Origin: Riptortus pedestris
Lineage: Eukaryota > Arthropoda > Insecta > Hemiptera > Alydidae
NCBI GenBank assembly: GCA_019009955.1
Contig: JADPXZ010000007.1
Location: 5,652,001-5,716,000 of the forward strand
Direction: 5' to 3'
DNA length: 64,000 nt
Part shown: positions 38,253 through 48,590 of the stretch, in pieces
How positions within the stretch are numbered: position 1 is the stretch's first letter
Layout of the letters: every line of letters begins with the position of its first letter
Position numbers and translations under genes: made by a program
Notes under the pieces: generated by a model
What the model was told of the DNA's origin: nothing
The model's input: only the letters and a program-made list of their open reading frames with translations
The model's database searches: none

Positions 38253-38368
38253 ATGGCGGAAAAAAAAGGGTTTATTTTGCGCTTATTTGCGAAAACATTT
38301 TTTGTAAGCAGAAAATTGGGTGTTTGCGTCGGGAAAGACGGTCAAAAGGAAAGGCTGGGAAAGCTAAG
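38253..38368 (+). CDS. GGCT: GGCT-like exon 1, error-containing copy
   Basis: Corresponds base for base to the cleaner exon at 56305-56415 but is 116 rather than 111 bp, with expanded A, T and G runs. The ATG context (CAGGAATCATGGCG) and donor (AAG/GTAAGC) are intact. As written, the KFIYFAY segment is shifted out of frame. It lies in the right place and orientation to be exon 1 of the gene whose exons 2-4 follow at 39.6-46.3 kb. Whether the damage is biological or a consensus error cannot be told from the text, but every repeat around it is damaged the same way. Confidence 0.6.
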
Positions 38369-38424
38369 GTAAGCTAGCCCCCCGCAAACAATATAGAAAA
38401 TGTCTGTATGAAAGAAGGGTTGAT

Positions 38425-38685
38425 ACAAAAAAAAAAAGAAGTCGCGTAAAAAGCGATTTCCCAGCGAAGTTTTTAACAATAGAAAAAATATACTTTTACG
38501 AGTGAAGATAGCTTTTGGCGGGAAAATCTTCGTCGTTTTCGGCCCACATTAAAAAAATGCAATATCTCGGTTTAATTTTTCAAGATAGAGAATAATTGTA
38601 TGGAACATTATTTTAAGGAAATTAATTTGCAATAAAGATTGGTTAAGTACAATTTTTCGTCCGACGCAAAAATAACGGGTTTTTG
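38425..38685 (-). mobile_element. Family A right part, corrupted
   Basis: The reversed right end (GTCGCGTAAAAAGCGATTTC) and core (AAAATGCAATATCTCGG) are recognisable with homopolymer errors. It runs into the CT tract. Confidence 0.6.
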
Positions 38686-38746
38686 GTTTTCGGAACCTCC
38701 TCCCCCTCCAAAACCTTTTCTCCCCCCCCCCCCTCCCCTACCTTCC

Positions 38747-38805
38747 CCCCCTCTCGCACTCTCTCTCTCCTCTCTCTTCTCTCTCTCCTCTCTCTCTCTC
38801 TCCTT

Positions 38806-38851
<46 letters not shown>

Positions 38852-38862
38852 TCTCTCTTCTT

Positions 38863-38896
<34 letters not shown>

Positions 38897-39127
38897 ATTC
38901 TCTCTCTCTCTCTCTCTCTCTATCTTCTCTCTCTCTTCTCTCTCTCTCTTTCTCTATACCTCTCTCACTCTCTTCTGCTATTCTCTCTCTCTCTCTCCTC
39001 TCTTTTCTCTCTCTCTCCTCTCTCTCTTCTCTCTCTCTCTTCTCCTCTCTCTTCTCCCCTCTCTCTCTCTCTCCACGATCTATCTCTCCTCTCTCTCTCT
39101 CTCTCTCCTCTCTCTCTCCTCTCTCTC

Positions 39128-39184
<57 letters not shown>

Positions 39185-39276
39185 TACTCATTCTCTCTCT
39201 CTCTTCTCTCTTCTCTCTCTCTCACTCTCTCTCTCTTCTCTCTCTCTTCTCTCTCTCACTCTTCTCTCTCTCCTCA

Positions 39277-39308
<32 letters not shown>

Positions 39309-39535
39309 CTCTCTCTCATCTCTTGTCCTCTCATCTCCTCTCTCTCTATCTCCTCTCTGCCTCTCTCTCTCTCTGCCTCTCTCTCTCTCTGCCTCTCTCC
39401 TTCCTCGCTGCCTCTTCCCTCTCCTCTCTCTCTCTCTCTACTCTCTCTACTAGCTCCCCCTCTTACTCTCTCTTCTAGCCTCCTCTCTTCTCTCTCTCTC
39501 TCTCTCCTCTCTCTCCCCCTCTCTCTCCCTCTGCC

Positions 39536-39577
<42 letters not shown>

Positions 39578-39585
39578 TCTCTCTT
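38747..39585. repeat. CT (polypyrimidine) tract
   Basis: Nearly pure CTCTCT with occasional A or G, in the intron between GGCT-like exons 1 and 2. Overlapping Ser/Leu frames are repeat translation. Confidence 0.95.
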
Positions 39586-39642
39586 AGACTTTATTTTTAT
39601 AACATTATGAACTTGAATTCTTATAACATGTGATTTTTTTCA

Positions 39643-39782
39643 TGCGGCTACAAGATACTGTTCGGTTCGTACAACAAGGTTTGGGAAGGATGTCTACCTT
39701 CACTCATCAAAACGGAGCAGAATAACATAGTTTGGGGAACGCTGTGGGAAGTAGAAGAGTGCCTCAGGCCCAAGCTGGACAG
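39643..39782 (+). CDS. GGCT: GGCT-like exon 2
   Basis: Encodes GYKILFGSYNKVWEGCLPSL, IKTEQNNIVWGTLWEVEECL and RPKLD. This matches the gamma-glutamylcyclotransferase segment L-Q-D-(F/Y)-K-L-x-F-G...W-x-G...I...V-W-G-V-x-W-x-(L/M). Donor AG/GTGAAG at 39782/39783 leaves two bases of a split codon. The expected acceptor AG is not present: the pyrimidine tract reads TTTTTTCATGCGGC, so either one G is missing from the consensus (TTTTTTCAG/TGCGGC) or the site is mutated. The start given assumes the former and would continue phase 0 from exon 1. Confidence 0.75.
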
Positions 39783-39814
39783 GTGAAGTAGAACATTTCA
39801 CAATGTCAAATTGT

Positions 39815-41240
39815 AGGCAGGGGCTGTGTAAACTAAGCAGATTTCCCACGAGAAGAACATAAATATTTGAGATACGAAAAAAACTTCAAATAACAACAAT
39901 TGTTGAGCATCAATAGTTCAACAAGAATTGGTTCTATAACAATTTACTCCTCAGTGCTCATAATAACTGGAGGATATTTGGAATTATAGCTAAAATAATT
40001 AGATGTACGGTCCGAGATGCTAACCTTGTGCAACACTTTATTGAAGAAAATTGGCTAATATCTATCGGTTAAATATTTACACAGATTCTTTGAGAAAAAA
40101 GTGCAATATAACAACAATTGTAATGAGCATGTCAATAGTTTACAAGTTTTGGGTTTTTTAACATTTTTACTCTCAGGCTCTATAAAGGAGATATTTGGAA
40201 AATTTAACTAAAAAAAAATAGATTAGGTCTGGGTTTCTACCGGGCAACCCTTTTTTAAAGAAAAACGCTAATTCTTGGTTAATATTTACGATTGAGAAAA
40301 AGGTATATAAAAACAATTGTAGAGCATCAATTGTTCATACAAGATTGGGTTCTATAACATTTTACTCTCACTCATAATACGTGAGATATTTGGAATTTTT
40401 AGCTAAAATAAATAGATTAGGGTCTGGAGATGCTAAAACCCTTGTGCAACGCGTTATTAATTAAAAAAACCCTATGTATATTTCGGATAATATTTACGAT
40501 AGAGAAAAAAAGTGCATATTAACAACAATTGTTAGAGCATCATATAGTTTCAACAAGATTGGTACCTATAACATTTTACTCTCAGACTCATATAATAACG
40601 GAGATATTTGGAATTTTAGCTAAAATATCTAATAGACTGTAGCGTCTGAGATGCTAACATTGCTGCATACACTTTATTAAAGAAATAAATACGCTAATAT
40701 CTCGGTTAATATTTACGATAGAGTAAAAAAAGTGCATCTAACATACGCACAATTGTAAGAGGCCATCAATAGTTTTCACAAAGATTGGTTCTATAACATT
40801 TTACTCTCAGACGCTAATAACGGACGATATTTGGAATTTTAGCTAAAATAAATAGAATTAGGTCTGAGATGCTAACCATTGTGCAACACTTTATTAAGAA
40901 AAAACGCTAATATCTCGGTTAATATTTACGAGAGAGAAAAAAGTTGCATTATAACAACAATTGTAGAGCATCAATAGTTCAACAAGATTGGTTCTATAAC
41001 ATTTTACTCTCAGGCTCATAATAACGGAGATATTTGGAATTATAGCTAAAATAAATAGATTAGGTCTGAGATGCTAACAATGTGCAACACTTTATTAAGA
41101 AAATTCGCTAATATCTCGGTTAATATTTATGATAGAGAAAAAGTGCATATAACAACAATTGTAGAGCATCAATAGTTCAACAAGATTGGTTCTATAACAT
41201 TTTACTTTAAGACTCATAATAACGGAGATATTTGGAATTG
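39815..41240 (-). repeat. Family A right end plus core-unit array
   Basis: The reversed right end (AGGCAGGGGCTGTGTAAACT) is followed by about seven core units of about 190 bp in reverse orientation. The first five carry numerous small indels; the last two are clean. Lies in the intron between GGCT-like exons 2 and 3. Confidence 0.8.
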
Positions 41241-41254
41241 CAAAAATACGACAA

Positions 41255-41545
41255 AATCGCTTAATATCTCCGTTATTATGCGTCGGATCGAAAATGTGTA
41301 TATAACCAATCTTATTGCAAATTAAATTTACTATAAATATTGTTATATACATTTATTCTCTATCTTGAATATTAGCCGAGATATTTGCATTTTTCAGTTT
41401 TCATCCTTGAGCAAAGCCCCACTCCTGCTCGTGTCACATAAACAATACTCTGTTATACCGCATTATATAATAAACCGCATTATTCCTAGCTTAAATACCA
41501 AATATTTTATGAGGGAAATCTGCTTAGTTAGTTATGCAGCCATTA
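41255..41545 (+). mobile_element. Family A fragment, core to right end
   Basis: The core unit with CGTTATTATGCGTCGGATCG is followed by a CACTCCTGCTCGTGTCACAT segment (also at 52965) and a decayed right end (GGGAAATCTGCTTAGTTAGT). It ends about 90 bp before GGCT-like exon 3. Confidence 0.7.
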
Positions 41546-41635
41546 TTTTGAAGGCAACAATTTCCCGCCATTTTAATTTAATTCCCGCCAAAAGTGCATA
41601 GTTGTTTATTTTCTTTCTCTGTTCTGGTTTTTCAG

Positions 41636-41741
41636 TTTGCAGGGAGTTGCATCCAAAGTCTACGAACCGATTGAAGTCGATATATCAGCGCTGAAAGCTA
41701 AAGGCGGCACCTTCAAAGCTCTCAGCTACAGGCTAGCGAAG
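41636..41741 (+). CDS. GGCT: GGCT-like exon 3 (region of the catalytic glutamate)
   Basis: A 106-bp exon after acceptor CTGGTTTTTCAG, ending at AAG/GTAATA in phase 0. Joined to the AG left over from exon 2 it reads ...KLD-S-LQGVASKVYEPIEVDIS then ALKAKGGTFKALSYRLAK. It aligns to GGCT N-x-L-D-x-Q-E-G-V...Y-x-x-(I/L)-E-V and C-R-S-Y. The Glu before Gly-Val (E98 of human GGCT, the general base) is Gln here. The alternative acceptor seven bases downstream (TTTGCAG/GGAG) would put the exon out of frame with exon 2, hitting TGA. Confidence 0.82.
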
Positions 41742-41783
41742 GTAATATACACACTATAATCTAGGTATATATCTATATATATA

Positions 41784-42728
41784 TAAAATTGTAACCTCTG
41801 TCTGTACATTGATTTTTTTCGCGAAATTTCACTATAACTTTTCGTTTCACATGTCATAGACACCATAACTGCATTTTGTTTCTTTGGTGTCTGTTTGTTT
41901 GTTTGTTACCTTTTCACGCATAAACGGCTGAACCGAATTTTATGAAACTTGGTATGTATATTACTACTAAACCAACTTAGACTTTAGGCTATATTAATAT
42001 CCTCTGAGACGAACAGGAGTGGGGGTTATAAGGGAAGCCTGAAATTAAAAATAGCGACATTTCGTTTCCTATTGGTTTTTCAGCAAATATGCACATAACA
42101 AAAGTTGTTTATTTTGTAACTTTTGTTATGTGCACTTTTGCCGTATACGGAAGTATAAATGAGTTATACGCTAAAAACTATAGCGGGAGTCCACATTTTT
42201 ATTTGGCACTAAAGACTCAACCGAATTAAACCAAGCTCGGTATGTAAATTAGCACGAACGCCTTCCTTATAATAAGCCATACTAACATTTCTAGGGACGG
42301 GCAGGAGTGGGGGTTGTAAGGGAGGCCTGAAAATTAAAATAATAATGTGATTTCCTATTGGGGTATTCGGAAAATATGCACATAACAAAAGTTGTTTATT
42401 TTGTTATTTAGAGAAATATTGCTCAAAACACTTCTTTTCAACATGAACTACCAGGTACCTCACCTGAAAAAATTAATTCAAATGTATGTCAATATTTTGT
42501 CCTTAATAATTCAAATCTATGCATAATGCACAGGAAACGGGAAATATGACAATACGGAGGACAGTGAAGTCTTACATAAAAAATTAATTTTATTATTAAC
42601 AAATCCACAGAAACGACGGGTATTAACCCTAAACACTGGGACGGGTAAATGTCAAAATATTGTGGAAAAAAATACAATCGCCATTCAGCCTCAAATGAAT
42701 TCCCGGGCGACGCCGGCTATCTCAGCTA

Positions 42729-42730
<2 letters not shown>
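41784..42730 (-). mobile_element. Family B element, complete
   Basis: Reversed tail (AATTGTAACCTCTGTCTGTA), (TTTG)n, one to two internal units, and reversed head (AATTCCCGGGCGACGCCGGC, TATCTCAGCTAG) ending at a (TA)n tract. It is followed by a family A left half at 42792, so it sits within a family A microsatellite. Confidence 0.75.
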
Positions 42731-42791
<61 letters not shown>

Positions 42792-42796
<5 letters not shown>

Positions 42797-42918
42797 GAAC
42801 GTAGCTCATTTTCGTCATCTCCTGACTAGGATCGATGGACATTTGAAGAAATTTTTCGAAACTCGCGTCATGAGTACGACCTCAATAGCTGATTTCCCTC
42901 AAGGCAAATATGCTAAAA
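42792..42918 (-). mobile_element. Family A left end
   Basis: The left block reversed (TTTTGAACGTAGCTCATTTT to CTGATTTCCCTCAAGGCAAA, TATGCTAAAA), adjoining the (TA)n at 42730-42790. Confidence 0.8.
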
Positions 42919-43028
42919 CAGAAGTGGCATATATCATATAATCTTGGGAGGGATATATTTTATAGTTCTGCCCTACTAACCCTTACAATTCTGGATTTGT
43001 TCCAAATAGGATTTTTTCTGTAATGGTT

Positions 43029-43635
43029 GAATAATGGTAACATTACTAACCTGAAATGAGTGATGAAAGTGAAACATTTTGCAATAGAGTGAAGAAAGTA
43101 ATCACTTTGTTCACAAGTGAAGAAAGTGAATTGCCTTCTTAATTAGTAATAAGTATAAATTGAAAAATAATTTGAAGTTGGAAATTAAATGCTTTTAAAT
43201 GTTTCTTAACATTGTAAGAATTTATTTTAACAAAATAAATTGAAATGTGAATGAATTATTGGTGGAAATAATCGATATATTTTAAAATTTAAATATAATA
43301 ATAATTACCTTCCTTGTTTATAACGTGCACATGTTTATAACTGCACTACTTGACAATCATCACTAGTTGTTTTATAACTATGCTTATAACCTGCCAACAA
43401 CGATGCTTATAACCTACCAACAACATACCATAATCTTGACAACATCCTAATTTTGTTCGTATTCTGCTTAGATCTGATCATGTATTACACAATTACAGAA
43501 AAAATTTAATATTACACTCGTGACGAAAGTAGAATTTACAACTCTCGTCAAATTACCAGACTCGCTTCGCTCGTGTGGCTAAACGTTTCACTCGAGTTGG
43601 AAAATGATCTACTTTCGTCACTTGGATAATAAATA
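43029..43635 (-). repeat. Dispersed repeat E, copy 2
   Basis: Inverted relative to 18981-19513, with matching ends (TAATGGTAACATTACTAACC ... CTTTCGTCACTTGGATAAT) and matching CACTAGTTGTTTTATAACTA and AGACTCGCTTCGCTCGTGTG interiors. It is about 75 bp longer than copy 1, mainly near 43160-43260. Confidence 0.75.
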
Positions 43636-43835
43636 ACTATTGTCCACATTAAGTATTTGGAACTTGCGAATCGTGAAGTCAATTACGTAAAAAAATATAG
43701 AGTCACTGGAATATTTTAATTTAGATTAAGTTAACAAGTTTTCTAAGTGAACTAAGCAATTTTCTCCCTGACATTTCTAAATGAAAACCATATGGTTTCA
43801 AGCGATGGTTCACTGAAGGCTAAAAGCACCTCATT

Positions 43836-43972
43836 CAGCATATTTGCTTCGCGGGGAAATCAGCTATTGAGGTCGTACTCATGACGCGATTTGAGAAACA
43901 TTTCTTCAAATGTCCATCGATCCTAGTCAGGAGATGACCAAAATGAGCTACGTTCAAAATTATATATATATA
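43836..43972 (+). mobile_element. Family A left end
   Basis: AGCATATTTGCTTCGCGGGG (decayed hairpin), then the left block to AAAATTATATATATA, where a family B head starts. Confidence 0.75.
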
Positions 43973-44268
43973 CTAGCTGAGATAGCCGGCTTCGCCCGGG
44001 AATTCATTTGAGGCTGAATGGTGATGGTATTTTTTTGGCAAGGCTTTACTTTGCACAATATTTTGACATTTACCCGTCCCAGTGTTTAGGGTTAATACCC
44101 GTCGTTGCTGTGGATTTGTTAATAATAAAATAAATTTTTTATGTAAGTCTTCACTGTCCTCCAAATTGTCATATTTCCCGTCTCCTGTGCATTATGCATA
44201 GATTTGAATTATTAAGGCCAAAATATTAACATAGATTTGAATTAATTTTTCCAGGTGACGTACCTAGT
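43973..44268 (+). mobile_element. Family B head, truncated
   Basis: CTAGCTGAGATAGCCGGCTT through the CATTATGCATAGATTTGAAT segment. It breaks off at ACCTAGTAGTTCGGAG and joins the flank also found at 17705-17800. Confidence 0.75.
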
Positions 44269-44389
44269 AGTTCGGAGCGGCATGTATTTTAGGGCTAATA
44301 TTTAAAAGTTTCATTTAATAATATAACATTTCTGAAATTATTCATCTTGCTTATAAAAACATCTGTCATACATCAAGTTCATTAATTTT

Positions 44390-44532
44390 AGCAGATTTCC
44401 CTTAAGGGAAATCAGCTATTGAGGTAGTACTCATGTCGGAATTTTCGACATTTTTCTTCAAATGTCCATCGAACCTACCTAGTAGATGACGAAAATGAGG
44501 TCCGTTCAAAATTATATATATGATGATCAAAA

Positions 44533-44592
<60 letters not shown>

Positions 44593-45593
44593 GTAACCTC
44601 TATCTGTACATTGATTTTTTTCGCTAAATTTCACGATAACTTTTCGTTTCACATGTCACAGACACCATAACTGCATTTTGTTTCTTTGGTGTCTGTTTGT
44701 TTGTTTGTTTGTTTGTTTGTTTGTTTATTTGTTTATTTGTTTGTTTGTTTGTTACCTTTTCACGCATAAACGGCTAAACCGAATTTTATGAAACTTGGTA
44801 TGTATATTACTACTAACCCAACTTAGACTTTAGGCTATATTAATATCCTCTAAGACGAGTAGGAGTGGGGGTTATAAGGGAAGCCTGAAACTAAAAATAG
44901 CGATATTTCGTTTCCTATTGGATTTTTGGCAAATATGAAAAGAACAAAAGTTGTTAATTTTGTTATTTAGAGTAACTTTTGTTATATACACTTTTTTCGT
45001 ATACCGAAGTATAAACGAGATATATGCTAAAACCTATAGCGGAAGTGAACAATTTTATTTGACACAAAAGACTCAACCGAACTAAATAATACTCGGTATG
45101 TGTGTTAGCACTAACACCTTTATTATAATAAGTCATACCAACATTTCTAGGGACGGGCAGGAGTGGGGGTTATAAGGGAGGCCTGAAATTAAAAATAGTG
45201 ATATTTCGTTTCCTATTGGGGTTTCGGCAAATATGCACTTATCAAAAGTTGTTTATTTTGTTTTTAGAGTAGTTTACTCAAAAATTCTTTTGAATATGAA
45301 CTACCGGGTACCTCACCTGGAAAAATTAATTCAAATTATAATATTTTGTCCTTAATAATTTAAATCTATGCATAAAGCACAGGAAACGGGAAATATGACA
45401 ATATGGAGGACAGAGAAATTTTACATAAAAAATTAATTTTATTATTAACAAATCCACAGCAACGACGGGTATTAACCCTGAACACTGGGACGGGTAAATA
45501 TCAAAATATTGTGCAAAGTAAAGCCTTGCCAAAAAAATACCTTCACCTTTCAGCCTCAAATTAATTCCCGGGCGAAGCCGGGTATCTGAGCTA

Positions 45594-45631
<38 letters not shown>

Positions 45632-46048
45632 CTGTTACCGCTCTAGCGGTCGTAATTTTTGATTGATCGTTTCCAAACTTCATATTTAATTGTTTTATGT
45701 AAAAAGGAAAATCAAGTTCGTTAACGGCTGAAATCGGACCAGTGGGAGGGGGATAATCGAAAATCCGGAATATCTCAATTACTGTACGTCTGATCGAAAA
45801 GTTCTATAGAATCAATCTTATTGCAAATTAAATTTCCTATAAATATTGTTATATACATTTATTCTCTATCTTGAATATTAACCGAGATATTTGCATTTTT
45901 ATTAAATCTGGGCGTATAACGGACGAGTGAGTTTCCCGCCAAAAGCTAGTTGGGCCGTTTCCGTAACTGTTCGGCTCTCGTATGTATATTTCTCTATTGT
46001 ATAACTTGACGCTGGGAAATCTGCTTAGTTACCGCAGCCCCTGGATTA
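44390..46048 (+). mobile_element. Family A element split by an inserted family B element
   Basis: The left end with intact hairpin (AGCAGATTTCCCTTAAGGGA) to (TA)n at 44537-44587 is followed by a complete reversed family B copy (44588-45595). Next come (TA)n at 45596-45627 and the family A right half (GCTCTAGCGGTCG, core, CGTAACTGTTCGGCTCTCGT), ending CAGCCCCTGGAT. The right terminus lies only about 30 bp before the acceptor of GGCT-like exon 4. Confidence 0.85.
44588..45595 (-). mobile_element. Family B element, complete, nested in family A
   Basis: Reversed tail (AATTGTAACCTCTATCTGTA), a long (TTTG)n tract at about 44694-44752, a single internal unit, and reversed head (CCCGGGCGAAGCCGG, GTATCTGAGCTAG). 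TA repeats flank both sides. Confidence 0.85.
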
Positions 46049-46079
46049 AGTATGTTGATTTCTCTATTGTACTGTGCAG

Positions 46080-46274
46080 AGCCCAGTCGAGCCGGAGCTG
46101 TATAAAGGCCGACCTAGGATGATGTACCGACCTTCCAAGCTGTACCTCGACGAGTGGCTAGAAGGTGCAGAGGAGTCCTGCTTGCCCAGCTACTACCGCA
46201 AGTACATACGCTCTATCCCGGATAATGGATATACAGGCAGTGTCAAGCCGAGGTTGGGAGAGGAAGAAGAATGA
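46080..46274 (+). CDS. GGCT: GGCT-like exon 4 (C-terminus and stop)
   Basis: Acceptor TATTGTACTGTGCAG at 46079, phase 0, matching the phase-0 end of exon 3. Encodes 64 residues: SPVEPELYKGRPRMMYRPSK, LYLDEWLEGAEESCLPSYYR, KYIRSIPDNGYTGSVKPRLG, then an acidic tail and TGA. The P-S-x-x-Y-x-x-x-(I/W)-x-x-G-A-x-E-x-x-L-P-x-x-Y pattern and the N-(D/G)-Y-(T)-G end are typical of animal GGCT C-termini. Exons 1-4 total about 183 residues against 188 in human GGCT. An AATAAA follows at 46290-46295. Confidence 0.88.
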   Translation, partial: SPVEPELYKGRPRMMYRPSKLYLDEWLEGAEESCLPSYYRKYIRSIPDNGYTGSVKPRLGEEEE

Positions 46275-46289
46275 AGCATTGTACACAAT

Positions 46290-46295
46290 AATAAA
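46290..46295 (+). terminator. Polyadenylation signal of the GGCT-like gene
   Basis: AATAAA lies 16 bp after the stop codon. The GA tract begins about 45 bp further, so the 3' UTR would be very short. Confidence 0.6.
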
Positions 46296-46337
46296 TACAC
46301 ATGGTCAAGAGATTGGGTTTTTATTGGATTGAGTGGA

Positions 46338-46396
46338 GGACGGGGGGGGGGGGAGGTTGGAGAGTAGAGAGAGAGAGAGAGAGAAGAGGAGGAGAT

Positions 46397-46445
<49 letters not shown>

Positions 46446-46451
46446 GAGAGA

Positions 46452-46484
<33 letters not shown>

Positions 46485-47232
46485 GATAGAGGGAAGAGAG
46501 AGAGAGAGAGAGAGTGAGAGTGAGAGATGACGAGAGAGAGAGAGAGAGGAGAGGAGAAGAGAGAGAGAGAGAGGAGAGAGTGAGAGAGGAGGAGAGATGA
46601 GAGAGAGATGAGAGGAGAGAGAGGGAGAGAGTGAGAGTGAGAGAGAGAGGGAGAGAGAGAGAGAGAGATGGAGAGAGGGAGAGGAGGTAGAGAGAGAGAG
46701 AGAGAGGGAGAGAGAGAGAGATGAGGAGAGAGAGAGAGAGAGAGGGGGAGATTGAGAGAGGCGGAGAGAGGAAGAGAGAGAGAGGGGGAGAGGGGGAGAG
46801 GGGGAGAGAGAGATGAAGAGGTGGAGAGGGGGAGAGGGGGGGAGAGGGAGAGAAGAGAGAGATAGAGGGAGAGGGGGGGAGAGGGGGTGAGAGAGAGAGA
46901 GGGAGGGGAGAGGTGGCGGAGGGGGGGAGAGAGAGGGGGAGGGGGAGAGGGGAGAGAGAGACAGAGAGAGAGAGAGGGTGACAGGAAGAGAGAGAGAGAG
47001 AGGTTGGGGGGAAGAGAGGCAGAGGGGGAGGGGAGAGGTGAGAGGAGAGAGAGAGGGGGACAGAGGGGGGGGAGAGTGAGGGGGGAGAGGGGGAGAGTGG
47101 GGAGAGAGGGGAGAGAGAGAGGAGAGAGAGAGAATGTGATAGAGAGAGAGAGATGAGAGGGGGGAGAGAGAGGGTGAGAGAGAGAGAGGAGAGGAAGAGG
47201 AGAGAGGGGGAGAGAGGGAGAGACGGAGAGGG

Positions 47233-47263
<31 letters not shown>

Positions 47264-47409
47264 GAGAGAGGGAGAGTGGAGAGGGGGGCGAGAGGGGGGA
47301 GAGGGAGAGAGAGGGGGAGAGGGGGAGAGAGGGGCGAGAGAGGGGGAGAGTGGGAGAAGGGGGATGTGAGAGGGGCCGAGAGGGGGAGAGAGGGAGAGGG
47401 GAGAGAGAG

Positions 47410-47449
<40 letters not shown>

Positions 47450-47506
47450 GGGAGACAGAGAGAGAGAGTTGAGAGAGAGAGATAGAGAGAGAGAGAGAGA
47501 ATTGAG

Positions 47507-47539
<33 letters not shown>

Positions 47540-47555
47540 GAGAGAGGAGAGAAAG
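46338..47555. repeat. GA (polypurine) tract
   Basis: GAGAGA/GGGGGAGA low-complexity DNA with almost no pyrimidines. It begins about 65 bp after the GGCT-like stop codon. Confidence 0.95.
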
Positions 47556-47788
47556 TACAAATTCCTTTTCTAAATTTTATAAGTATTCCTTATCTAAATA
47601 TGTATCTTTTTGTCTGTTGGTAGCATTTCTACTCTCAATAATAGTGTTGTGGGAGAGAGGGAGGAGGAGATCGAGAAGGTGTACACGTTCCTAGTCTAGT
47701 TTAATATGTATTTCTTTGTCTAATAGAATGTAGCTTATTCTTTCCTATGAGCTAGCAGTCAGGGTTCTGTTGAGAGGGAATACATTTT

Positions 47789-48590
47789 CCTTGTCTAAAT
47801 GTATTCATTCCTTGCCTAAAGACTGCCTTAGTTTTCTGCAAGGTTGACCAATCCTGTAGTCATTAGTCCTCGTCTGGAAGTGCACGTTCCTTGTCTAAAT
47901 GTATTCATTCCTTGTCTAAAGACTGCCTTAGTTTTCTGCAAGGTTGACCAATCCTGTAGTCATTAGTCCTCGTCTGGAAGTGCACGTTCCTTGTCTAAAT
48001 GGATTTATTCCTTGTCTAAAGACTGCCTTAGTTTTCTGCAAGGTTGACCAATCCTGTAGTCATTAGTCCTCGTCTGGAAGTGCACGTTCCTTGTCTAAAT
48101 GTATTCATTCCTTGTCTAAAGACTGCCTTAGTTTTCTGCGAGGTTGACCAATCCTGTAGTCATTAGTCCTCGTCTGGAAGTGCACGTTCCTTGTCTAAAT
48201 GTATTCATTCCTTGTCTAAAGACTGCCTTAGTTTTCTGCAAGGTTGACCAATCCTGTAGTCATTAGTCCTCGTCTGGAAGTGCACGTTCCTTGTCTAAAG
48301 ACTGCCTTTGTTTTCTGCGAGGTTGACCAATCCTGTAGTCATTAGTCCTCGTCTGGAAGTGCACGTTCCTTGTCTAAATGTATTCATTCCTTGTCTAAAG
48401 ACTGCCTTAGTTTTCTGCAAGGTTGACCAATCCTATAGTCATTAGTCCTCGTCTGGAAGAGCACGTTCCTTGTCTAAATGTATTCATTCCTTGTCTAAAG
48501 ACTGCCTTAGTTTTCTGCAAGGTTGACCAATCCTATAGTCATTAGTCCTCGTCTGGAAGTGCATGTTCCTTGTCTAAATGTAAATGTCTG
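47789..48590. repeat. 100-bp tandem satellite, about 8 units
   Basis: The unit starts CCTTGTCTAAATGTATTCAT and includes AGACTGCCTTAGTTTTCTGC and CATTAGTCCTCGTCTGGAAG. TGCACG recurs at 47881, 47981, 48081, 48181 and 48281. One unit near 48290 is shortened by loss of the first 22 bp. Units are nearly identical. Confidence 0.93.

Noticed and set aside
38639..39478. Ser/Leu-rich frames between GGCT-like exons 1 and 2.
   Set aside because: CT tract translation inside an intron.
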